Shown here: piece by piece, positions 23,965-30,179 of the stretch
Position numbering within the stretch: position 1 is the stretch's first letter
Layout of the letters: every line of letters begins with the position of its first letter
Program-made: the position numbers and the translations under genes
NCBI GenBank assembly: GCA_024644805.1
Contig: JAHEHC010000002.1
Span: 1,840 to 49,504, forward strand
Reading direction: 5' to 3'
DNA from: Flavobacterium sp.
Lineage (GTDB): Bacteria; Bacteroidota; Bacteroidia; Flavobacteriales; Flavobacteriaceae
DNA length: 47,665 nt
The notes under the pieces: model-generated
The model's input: only the letters and a program-made list of their open reading frames with translations
Told to the model about the DNA's origin: nothing
Databases searched by the model: none

Positions 23965-25392
23965 ATGAAATATACAATTTATAAAATCTCGTTCATTTTT
24001 CTCTTTATTGGATTATTATCATCCTGTGAGAAAAATTTAGATCAATTACCATTTGATGAGTTTGCCACTGGCAATGCATTTAACACAGCTGATGATTTTG
24101 AAAATGCTTTACGTGGAGCTTATTCTGCTCTAACTCGTGGAGGTTTATACGGAAGCAGTGATGCAGGCTCTCTATTAAGCGCACCAGATGTTCTAAGTGA
24201 TAATGTAACCTTGGCCCAAGCGGGGCGTTTTACAAAAAGATATTTGCACGATTATGAGTATAATGCAAATACAACTATGGGTTTAAATTATGCCGATACT
24301 TATGTGTTAATATTTAGAGCCAATCAAATATTATTCTATGTGGAAAATTTTGAAGGTGAAAGTAAAGACAATATCATAGCAGAAGCAAAAGCCCTAAGAG
24401 CACTTGCACATTTCAATCTGGTGACACTTTTTGGAAAAATCCCAACCCAAACAGGAGATGCTAATTCAAGTCTTGGGGTGGCTTATGTTACCGAAGCTGA
24501 TCCAAACATTGAACCTTCAAGATTAACCGTTGGAGAGACCTATAATTTAATAATCCAGGATCTTGAAGATGCCAAGATTAAAATAAATCAAACCAATCCG
24601 GTAGGCAGAATGGGTAAAGATGCGGTTAGAATTTTATTATCCCGTGTATACCTGTATATGGGCCAATGGCAAAATGCACTTGATGCAACCAATGGAATAT
24701 CAGGAACAATAGCACCTCGTGAGGATATGGTTGGTGTTTGGGAAGACACAAATACTTCAGGTCTGGTATTTTATATACCAAACGCTGATCCAATACTAGG
24801 AAACAGTATAGGGGTCACTTGGAGCCAAGGATCTATGACCAGTTTAATTCCTGAATATGTAGTATCTAAACAATTAAATGACCTGTATTCCCCTGATGAT
24901 ATTCGTAAAGAAGCTTTCACCTTTTCGGGTACCAGTGGAAGTAATGAATACAACGGTATCAAGAAGTTATTTGGAAGAACAGGGCAAGCTAATGGTGAAG
25001 TAGACTATAAGATCTTTAGAGTGGCTGAAGTACACTTAAATAGGGCCGAAGCGTATTTTAATTTAGGAAATGAACCAGCTGCAAGAGATGCCTTAGACCA
25101 GTTAAGAATCAATAGATATACCTCCCCTCCAAGTGGTGAATCAGGACCTGCTCTTAGAGATGCCATTCGATTGGAAAGAAGACTAGAATTTGCGTTTGAA
25201 TACCAAAGATTCTTTGATTTAAAAAGATGGAATCTATCTGTGAATAGGACCATTGCCGGAGATCAGTCAGATGGATCTGGTACACCTTCAGATGTGTTGA
25301 CCTTAAATGCAGGAAGTAACAAATTTCAGCTTCCAATCGCACAAGAATCATTGGATGCAAATCCAAACTTACAACAGAATCCAGGCTATTAA
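23965..25392 (+). CDS. SusD/RagB-family nutrient-binding lipoprotein
   Basis: The surface lipoprotein lid of the SusCD importer. It has 475 residues with lipobox LLSSCEKN (Cys at about 21). Family features are LDQLPFDEFATGNAFNTADD, FENALRGAYSAL, the TPR-like helices (AEAKALRALAHFNLVTLFG, RILLSRVYLYMGQW, AEVHLNRAEAYFNLG) and the C-terminal signature RLEFAFEYQRFFDLKRWN, ending QNPGY. It starts 15 bases after susC in the same operon and is followed 15 bases later by a small lipoprotein gene. Confidence 0.96.
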   Translation: MKYTIYKISFIFLFIGLLSSCEKNLDQLPFDEFATGNAFNTADDFENALRGAYSALTRGGLYGSSDAGSLLSAPDVLSDNVTLAQAGRFTKRYLHDYEYNANTTMGLNYADTYVLIFRANQILFYVENFEGESKDNIIAEAKALRALAHFNLVTLFGKIPTQTGDANSSLGVAYVTEADPNIEPSRLTVGETYNLIIQDLEDAKIKINQTNPVGRMGKDAVRILLSRVYLYMGQWQNALDATNGISGTIAPREDMVGVWEDTNTSGLVFYIPNADPILGNSIGVTWSQGSMTSLIPEYVVSKQLNDLYSPDDIRKEAFTFSGTSGSNEYNGIKKLFGRTGQANGEVDYKIFRVAEVHLNRAEAYFNLGNEPAARDALDQLRINRYTSPPSGESGPALRDAIRLERRLEFAFEYQRFFDLKRWNLSVNRTIAGDQSDGSGTPSDVLTLNAGSNKFQLPIAQESLDANPNLQQNPGY

Positions 25393-25407
25393 TTTAAAAA
25401 ACAACTT

Positions 25408-25842
25408 ATGAAAAAAGCATATATATTAATCAGCTTAATAATTGTCACATTGTTTGTGTCATCGTGTGACACCTACGAGGATTACGATAAAGAGCGAAGT
25501 CCTGTTATAGGGTTTACCTTAGGAGTTGACTTTGAAATAGCATTATCTGAAAGCAATCCTTTGATTGATTTTCCAATTCCTTATTTTGTTTCAGAGGCAT
25601 CCTCATCAGATAGAACATTTCAGGTGGTGGTCGTAGCCGATGAGACAGAAGTTGCACCTGAGAATTATTCATTTGATGCTTCAGTAATAGTGCCCGCCAA
25701 CGAACGTACCGGAACACTATTATTCTCAGCAATGAACATTTCATTACCAGATGAATTTGCTCCGTTAACGTTGGCTTTTGAAGAAACTTCAGAAGTCACT
25801 TCAGGAGCTCGGTTAAATTTATTTTTAAGGAGCAGTGATTAA
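25408..25842 (+). CDS. Small SusE-position lipoprotein, DUF4843/Calx-beta-like
   Basis: The 144-residue protein has lipobox VSSCDTYED (Cys at about 20) and one beta-sandwich-like domain. The pattern FPIPYFVSEASSSDRTFQVVV, then VAPENYSFDASVIVPANERTG, then LPDEFAPLTLAFEET resembles Calx-beta/DUF4843-type domains found in third-position lipoproteins of SusCD operons. It lies 15 bases after susD and before a strong terminator, so it is the last gene of the operon. It is inferred to be a surface accessory binder for the unknown SusCD substrate. Confidence 0.75.
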   Translation: MKKAYILISLIIVTLFVSSCDTYEDYDKERSPVIGFTLGVDFEIALSESNPLIDFPIPYFVSEASSSDRTFQVVVVADETEVAPENYSFDASVIVPANERTGTLLFSAMNISLPDEFAPLTLAFEETSEVTSGARLNLFLRSSD

Positions 25843-25883
25843 TTCTCCTAGATTGATAAATTAATTCAAAATTTTAACATTAC

Positions 25884-25924
25884 AAAAGGTCGATTGGAAA
25901 TCTATCCAATCGACCTTTTTTTTA
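25884..25924 (+). terminator. Strong terminator of the susCD operon
   Basis: AAAGGTCGATTGGA (from 25885) and TCCAATCGACCTTT (from 25905) form a perfect 14-base stem around a 6-base loop. A run of T follows. It lies 40 bases after the last operon gene. The A-run on the left lets it work in reverse, for the lipoprotein gene at 26128-26505. Confidence 0.92.
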
Positions 25925-26127
25925 TTTTGGAAAATACCCGCGGTAGTCCTGTTACAATTTATTACAAATAAAACTAATTCACAATAGTATCCCGATTACT
26001 AAATGTTTCACCCCTAGAGCATTTAATTGCAGGTGCTCCACTATACGTGTCGTGATGAGGTAACCTTACAAAAAAGGAGCCCTAAACCTCAATGTAAAAA
26101 CATCATGAATTGTTTCTGTAAACTGAC

Positions 26128-26505
26128 CTACAGAGGATCTCCTACCTTAATATCGCAGCGATGCCCTGGCTGGCCATGTGCTGGATTCAGTTTTCCTGAC
26201 CCGGTATTATTTATAAGTGGAGAATTTTGATTATTTGTGTTGTTTTTTATTGGAGAAGAATCTAAGGGGGCTCCAACTTTTATATCACATCGATGTCCTG
26301 GCTGTCCATGTGCTGGATTTAAAGCAACATCTCCTTTAGTATCTGACGTGTTATCTTCAGAAACTTCTTTTGTGGTAGTGGTTTCAGTTTCGGTGGTAGT
26401 TTCTTTCTTTTCCTCTTTTTTGTCAGTACAAGAAACTGTTAGTCCTATAGTTAAAACTATCAGTATTACTGTTATTTTGCTTATTGCAGATCGTAAAGTA
26501 TTCAT
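26128..26505 (-). CDS. Lipoprotein with two PAHGQPGHRCDIKVG repeats
   Basis: The 125-residue protein has a lipobox (GLTVSCTDKK, Cys26), then a Lys/Glu/Thr-rich linker (27-58). Two 20-residue repeats follow, at 62-81 and 106-125, each LNPAHGQPGHRCDIKVG plus a short PL end; the last residues of the protein close the second copy. The repeats differ at many silent DNA positions, so the protein sequence is conserved by selection. Each has a His-x4-His-x-Cys spacing suited to metal or haem/thiol chemistry. Similar motifs occur in other Bacteroidota proteins of unknown function. It is a single gene, divergent from the cytochrome c gene. Confidence 0.82.
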   Translation of the reverse strand: MNTLRSAISKITVILIVLTIGLTVSCTDKKEEKKETTTETETTTTKEVSEDNTSDTKGDVALNPAHGQPGHRCDIKVGAPLDSSPIKNNTNNQNSPLINNTGSGKLNPAHGQPGHRCDIKVGDPL

Positions 26506-26870
26506 AATCGTTTTTTTTTCGTGATTTTGTAAAGCTACAAAATTCCTAAATAAGAAATCATAAAAGTCAGGATTTCATCTTTTACAAATAGGAACTCATC
26601 TAGTAACCATAAAAAATAATTTTGCGGCAATCGGGTTTTTTTAACTGATAAAATAATTACTTTTTAGTCTCTTACTCGATAAAATTCATGACTAATATCA
26701 TAGGATGTTGTTTTGTTGTGTTATATATTGGTTATATGATAGTACATTTTCTCTTCTCTTCTACTGACTGTCAATAAGATTAATAAAAATTTGTCTGATA
26801 ATATTTGAATCTGAATATCTCGGGCTTTCTAATTTATAGGTGAAAAAACATTAACTAAAACTTTAAGGTC
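26506..26870. other. 365-base AT-rich intergenic region
   Basis: Lies between the repeat lipoprotein (minus) and the cytochrome c gene (plus). No open frame, RNA gene or convincing hairpin was seen. Degenerate TAATATTTG-like stretches near 26799 could be a promoter but do not match the consensus exactly. Confidence 0.4.
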
Positions 26871-27293
26871 ATGAAAACAAAATTAATTAGTATCGCTTTA
26901 TTCTTGTTTTTTGGTTTTCAATCATTCACACAAAATGAGTGGATAGTTCCTGAAAAACATGTTTATACAGTAAACCCAACCCTCGAAACTGATTTTTTAA
27001 TGTTGGGTGAAGAGCTATATATCAAATATTGTCAATCCTGTCATGGAGAAGAAGGACATGGTGATGGTAAAACCTTAGAAAAATTTGATGTTGATGTGTG
27101 TGATTTTTCTATTGCTAAATTTCAATCTCAACCTGATGGTGTAATATTTTACAAAATCAAATTTGGACGTAGTAGTATGCCCAATCATTCTAAAAAGCTT
27201 CCTGATGATGTAGATCGATGGCTACTTGTAAACTATATTCGAACTTTAACGGAATGTGATACCATCACAAGATATTCAAAATCCATACATTGA
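26871..27293 (+). CDS. Exported class I cytochrome c
   Basis: The 140-residue protein has a signal peptide (about 1-20, ending SFTQ) and one haem-attachment site CQSCHGEEGHGDG (about 54-66). The likely distal Met ligand is in RSSMPNHSKKL, followed by the C-terminal helix DRWLLVNYIRTL. It should be periplasmic or surface-facing, carrying electrons. An extra Cys pair (DVCDF and TECDT) is present. No oxidase or dehydrogenase partner is adjacent, so the redox partner is unknown. The family is clear; the exact role is not. Confidence 0.9.
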   Translation: MKTKLISIALFLFFGFQSFTQNEWIVPEKHVYTVNPTLETDFLMLGEELYIKYCQSCHGEEGHGDGKTLEKFDVDVCDFSIAKFQSQPDGVIFYKIKFGRSSMPNHSKKLPDDVDRWLLVNYIRTLTECDTITRYSKSIH

Positions 27294-27424
27294 AATTAAA
27301 TAACTAAAAAATTGTAATCACTCTTTTTTCCAATGCTTAGGATGGTATATGCAGCCGGTAAGTTCCATTTCAAATATGATGAAAGAAAAATTCATTAATT
27401 TTAACCATCTAAACATTCATTATT

Positions 27425-27664
27425 ATGGGAAAAGGCGATAAAAAAACAAAGCGAGGAAAAATTACACGGGGAACATTTGGAGTTAGACGGCGTCGTAAAA
27501 AAACAAAAACTTTTGTAGTTGCAAAGAAAAAAGCAACACCTGCTAAAAAAACTACTCCGGCTACTAAAGCAAAAACAGCAACAAAAGCAAAACCGAAAGC
27601 AGCCGACAAAAAAAAGACAAAAGCAGCTGAGGAAAAAAAGGATGCTGATAAGACTGAATCATAG
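27425..27664 (+). CDS. Ribosomal protein THX-type with lysine/alanine-rich tail
   Basis: The 79-residue, very basic protein begins MGKGDKKTKRGKITRGTFGV then RRRRKK, which is the THX (S31/Thx) 30S ribosomal protein signature at about 1-28. THX normally is about 30-60 residues in Bacteroidota. Here a repetitive tail of Lys/Ala/Thr/Pro (about 30-79, KKATPAKKTTPATKAKTA) extends it, resembling histone-H1-like or nucleic-acid-binding tails. The start is fixed by the conserved N-terminus. It is monocistronic. Whether the tail changes function is unknown. Confidence 0.8.
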   Translation: MGKGDKKTKRGKITRGTFGVRRRRKKTKTFVVAKKKATPAKKTTPATKAKTATKAKPKAADKKKTKAAEEKKDADKTES

Positions 27665-27969
27665 TTGTCCATTCGCATAATTTAATATAAAGGGGTTATT
27701 TTTATAGGAATTAAGTTCTATTGTATATTGATTGTTATTTCCTTTTTCTTAGTAATTAATATATAATCTCCCGAAAACTTTTTAACCCGATTTACTTCAG
27801 TCAGATTTAGCTTTTTTCCAAGGGTCAATTCACCTTTATTATTTGGTTTTCAGTGGATACTTAGTTGTATATCTTTTTGAAGAAATAATTTTTGAATTTC
27901 GCTAAAGAAATAGAACCTGCCCAAAATCAATCCAGTGAACTCATCTTCTTCAGTAACAAGTGGGAATCT
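27665..27969. other. 305-base intergenic region, no feature seen
   Basis: AT-rich sequence between THX (plus) and the DUF1329 gene (minus), whose stops face each other. No gene, strong hairpin or repeat was recognised. No T-tract-backed terminator was found. Confidence 0.4.
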
Positions 27970-29349
27970 TTAGCGTATTCCTTCACGCCTAAGTGAAGCT
28001 GGTGTGAAATCTCTGTCAGTAAACTCCTGATTAAATTCATACATTTTTTCTTCATTATCTAAGCCCATGGCCAAATAACGACGAGAGTTAAAATCATGAT
28101 ACACTTCCAACGTACTCCAATGGGTCAAAATATCATAATAATTGATACAGTAAGCCACCGCATGACGAAACAACTCATTACGATTGTCATGCATATCAAC
28201 CAAATGAATTTGCCAGCTATCTTCATCAATATAGAAAGTACGCTTAGAATATAAATGTCGTAAGCCATCTTTTAATGTTGCTTCAACCACCCAAACACGG
28301 TGTTTTTCCCAACGCACATGTTCAGGGTTAATATGCCCAGCCTTCAAAATATCATGATACTTCAATATGCCACTATGAAGTTTATAACTGTTATAAGGTA
28401 TATAAATTTCTTTTTTACCCTTAAGCTCCCAGTTATAACGGTTTGGTGAACCATTAAACATATCAAAATCATCTGCGGTTCTTAAACCATCTGACGCAGT
28501 ACCTGGTGCATCATAAGCAACATTTGGTGCACGACGAACTCGACGTTGGCCTGTGTTATATGTCCAAGCTTGGCGTGGAGTTTTAATTTGATCCATTGGT
28601 TCATGAACTAAAAGTGCAGTACCTGCCAAACGGGCTGGGGTATTTATTTTTTGCTTATACTTAAACAATATATTTTCAATTGATAATGCCTCAGGTGTTG
28701 CATCTTTCATCGAATATTTTGGGAAAAACTTATCATCAAAACCAATAATAGTATAACTCCCATCTGGCATAGGCGCTGCCTGACCAACCCATCGTGAAAC
28801 GTTAACTCCCCGGAAACGCAACATATGATTCCAAATAACTTCAAGGCCATTATTTGGAACGGGGAATGGAATACCAATAGCTGATCCTTTAACCCCATTA
28901 CCACCTTCCACTAACTCAGCAGTAAAAGCGTATTTTTTTGTTGCTTCGTAAATATAATCAGGATATGAAGCAGTACGTCGGGATTGATAAACATTCATTT
29001 TAAAGCTATCAGGATAGACATCAAACATCTTCTGTTGTCCCTCACTTAAAAATGAACGATAAATGTCCAAATTTTCAATATCGATGGTAAACAACACTTC
29101 ATCACCTAGGAATGGGTCTGGATGATGGTCTCCTAATTCATAGCCTGCAGGTGGGTTAGTTATTGGGTCCCATGCAGGAATAGACCCATCGGTATTTCCA
29201 GCCATTTCAGCACCTAATGGTGTTAAATTATTTCCAAATTTATCTGCATTGGTTTGACTAATCTTATTACTGGTAATTGATGAGGTGAAAGACACCAATA
29301 TAAATGCAATCGCACTAGTAGCTAAAATTAATTTTTTCCAGTTATCCAT
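27970..29349 (-). CDS. DUF1329 exported protein, likely acquired
   Basis: The 459-residue protein has an N-terminal hydrophobic segment (about 8-26) acting as signal peptide. The DUF1329 domain follows: FGNNLTPLGAEMAGNTDGSIPAW, DPITNPPAGYELGDHHPDPF, TYNTGQRRVRRAPNVAYD, DDFDMFNGSPNRYNWELKGK, then SKRTFYIDEDSWQIHLVDMHDNR. This family has a LolB/LolA-like envelope fold and is common in marine and soil Gammaproteobacteria, where it is often next to DUF1302 and RND exporter genes. None of those partners is here. AT-rich, isolated and beside a tRNA locus, it is a plausible horizontal acquisition. Function unknown. Confidence 0.88.
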   Translation of the reverse strand: MDNWKKLILATSAIAFILVSFTSSITSNKISQTNADKFGNNLTPLGAEMAGNTDGSIPAWDPITNPPAGYELGDHHPDPFLGDEVLFTIDIENLDIYRSFLSEGQQKMFDVYPDSFKMNVYQSRRTASYPDYIYEATKKYAFTAELVEGGNGVKGSAIGIPFPVPNNGLEVIWNHMLRFRGVNVSRWVGQAAPMPDGSYTIIGFDDKFFPKYSMKDATPEALSIENILFKYKQKINTPARLAGTALLVHEPMDQIKTPRQAWTYNTGQRRVRRAPNVAYDAPGTASDGLRTADDFDMFNGSPNRYNWELKGKKEIYIPYNSYKLHSGILKYHDILKAGHINPEHVRWEKHRVWVVEATLKDGLRHLYSKRTFYIDEDSWQIHLVDMHDNRNELFRHAVAYCINYYDILTHWSTLEVYHDFNSRRYLAMGLDNEEKMYEFNQEFTDRDFTPASLRREGIR

Positions 29350-29546
29350 ATACAGTTATTATTTTTAGTGTTCTTATCCCGCAAATTTACTTATTAATTT
29401 ATTACACAGTCGCAATACTATAAGAAGAGAACAGATAATGATACAATAGATAAAAAAAAAGAAGATATATTTCAATATTATTGGGAATATTATCAAAGAG
29501 AAATCCGCAACATACTGAATAACAGTATAATTACGGATTTTTAAAG

Positions 29547-29561
29547 TACTGAAGGCGGGAA
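29547..29561 (-). repeat. Copy of the tRNA-Leu 3' end
   Basis: On the minus strand TCCCGCCTTCAGTA matches the last bases of tRNA-Leu (29789-29802), i.e. the end of the T-stem, the acceptor strand and the discriminator base. It lies about 240 bases downstream of the real gene, immediately next to hairpin module B. It could be a relic of a duplicated tRNA or an attachment site. Confidence 0.5.
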
Positions 29562-29609
29562 TTACCTTCGGTGAGTCCCGCTACAACATCTTGAAAAAAG
29601 CAAGACCAC
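29555..29609. repeat. Hairpin module, copy B
   Basis: Outer arms GCGGGA (29555-29560) and TCCCGC (29576-29581) enclose an inner stem ACC-ttc-GGT. They are followed by CAACATCTTGAAAAAAGCAA and GACCAC, which contains a second small hairpin (TCTTG/CAAGA). The same order is found in copy A, 72-78 bases away, with a different inner stem. Confidence 0.65.
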
Positions 29610-29626
29610 TCACAAACTACAGAACT

Positions 29627-29687
29627 GCGGGAATTTCGGTCAGAGACCGAGAGTCCCGCTTCAACATCTTGAAAAAAGCAAGACCAC
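29627..29687. repeat. Hairpin module, copy A
   Basis: Outer arms GCGGGA (29627-29632) and TCCCGC (29654-29659) are identical to copy B. The inner stem is TCGGTC (29636-29641) with GACCGA (29645-29650), 6 bases longer overall than in copy B yet still fully paired. The following 27 bases match copy B apart from one position (29660-29661). Confidence 0.65.
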
Positions 29688-29701
29688 AGATGTGGTCTTT
29701 T
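29680..29701 (-). terminator. Terminator-like hairpin AAGACCACA/TGTGGTCTT
   Basis: A perfect 9-base dyad (29680-29688 with 29691-29699). On the minus strand it is followed by GC and six T. It also leads into T-rich sequence on the plus strand. It could be a backup terminator for the tRNA transcript. Confidence 0.55.
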
Positions 29702-29702
29702 G

Positions 29703-29755
29703 TTTGTTCCTCTCAAAAATGCTAGAACAAGTTCTGCATTTTTTCGAGAAACAAA
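29703..29755. repeat. 53-base imperfect long hairpin
   Basis: TTTGTT pairs with AACAAA, CTC with GAG, AAAAATGC with GCATTTTT, and AGAAC with GTTCT around a 2-base loop: 22 pairs in all with two small internal mismatches and one bulge. It lies between the tRNA terminator and the hairpin modules, with no coding role. Confidence 0.6.
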
Positions 29756-29783
29756 AAAGCCATGACTTTCGTCTTGGCTTTTT
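29753..29783. terminator. Terminator of the tRNA-Gly/tRNA-Leu transcript
   Basis: AAAAAGCCA and TGGCTTTTT enclose an inner GAC-tttc-GTC stem. On the minus strand the stem begins 6 bases after the tRNA-Leu 3' end and ends in a T-run, as expected for a tRNA operon terminator. It is symmetrical. Confidence 0.85.
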
Positions 29784-29788
29784 ATCTG

Positions 29789-29874
29789 TACTGAAGGCGG
29801 GACTTGAACCCGCACGAGCATTGCTGCTCATTGGATTTTAAGTCCAACGTGTCTACCAATTCCACCACTTCAGC
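29789..29874 (-). tRNA. tRNA-Leu (anticodon TAA)
   Basis: An 86-base class II tRNA. The acceptor strand GCTGAAG pairs with CTTCAGT (one G-T pair), the discriminator is A, and the anticodon stem TTGGA/TCCAA holds loop CTTAAAA with TAA at 29840-29838. A long variable arm (GAGCAGCAATGCTC region) and T-arm GCGGGTTCAAGTCCCGC are present. CCA is not encoded. It follows tRNA-Gly on the same strand. Confidence 0.96.
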
Positions 29875-29902
29875 AACTATTATTGGTAGTAATCAATTCA
29901 AA

Positions 29903-29927
29903 GCTCATTGAGCTTGTCGAAATGAGC
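29903..29927. repeat. REP-like palindrome abutting tRNA-Gly
   Basis: GCTCATT (29903-29909) pairs with AATGAGC (29921-29927) around the loop GAGCTTGTCGA. The same loop core occurs in the palindrome inside mutS (32398-32420). The right arm overlaps the last 3 bases of tRNA-Gly, so this element lies exactly at the mature 3' end in the Gly-Leu spacer. Confidence 0.7.
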
Positions 29928-29997
29928 GAAAAACGGGATTCGAACCCGCGACCCCCACCTTGGCAAGGTGGTGCTCTACCAGCTGAGCTATTTTCGC
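29925..29997 (-). tRNA. tRNA-Gly (anticodon GCC)
   Basis: A 73-base tRNA with acceptor GCGAAAA/TTTTCGC, discriminator T (normal for Gly), D-arm AGCTCAGCTGGTAGAGC, anticodon stem-loop CCACCTTGCCAAGGTGG giving GCC, and T-arm GCGGGTTCGAATCCCG. CCA is not encoded. It is the first gene of a two-tRNA transcript with tRNA-Leu. Confidence 0.96.
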
Positions 29998-30014
29998 AGT
30001 ATCAGAAAATAGCT
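29986..30014. repeat. Inverted repeat linking tRNA-Gly 5' end and its leader
   Basis: AGCTATTTT (29986-29994, inside the 5' end of tRNA-Gly) has a perfect inverted copy AAAATAGCT (30006-30014) in the leader. In the precursor RNA the leader could pair with the 5' acceptor/D region and compete with tRNA folding. Confidence 0.5.
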
Positions 30015-30041
30015 TTCTAAGATCAAAGGGTAAATAACCTC

Positions 30042-30079
30042 ATGCTCTACTCCCGAGGACTCGGGAAGCTATTTTCGCA
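30042..30079 (-). pseudogene. tRNA-Gly 5' fragment interrupted by a palindrome
   Basis: TGCTCTAC and AGCTATTTTCGCA, which are the D-arm and 5' acceptor of tRNA-Gly (plus-strand view), reappear here. They are joined by the palindrome TCCCGAGGACTCGGGA in place of the D-loop bases CAGCTG. No anticodon arm or T-arm is present, so this is a partial copy, not a functional tRNA. Confidence 0.6.
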
Positions 30080-30179
30080 TTTTATTCTAGAACTTCGCTT
30101 CAATGACAAAGCGGTGGCAAATTTAAAACATTTAGAACAATTGCCATCTATTTTTTAAAAAAAAGCGAACTTGAAATCA

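Larger units (their letters stand above)
29350..29788. other. Hairpin-rich non-coding region downstream of the tRNA pair
   Basis: From the DUF1329 start to the tRNA-Leu 3' end there is no credible gene. The left part (29350-29540) is AT-rich and probably carries the DUF1329 promoter. The right part holds, in minus-strand order after tRNA-Leu, a terminator, a 53-base imperfect hairpin, a second terminator-like hairpin, two copies of a hairpin module and a 14-15-base copy of the tRNA-Leu 3' end. Confidence 0.6.

Noticed and set aside
26027-26230. 67-codon plus-strand frame near the repeat lipoprotein
   Set aside because: Half antisense to the lipoprotein repeats, the rest in intergenic sequence; no start context.
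29555-29687. Repeated hairpin modules as a CRISPR array
   Set aside because: Only two copies, with unequal inner parts that pair with themselves instead of unique spacers, and no cas genes.
29531-29821. 96-codon minus-strand frame beginning MLVRVQVPPS
   Set aside because: It starts inside tRNA-Leu and runs through terminators and hairpin modules. Its internal repeats come from the repeated DNA module. Such frames are a well-known artefact downstream of tRNAs.
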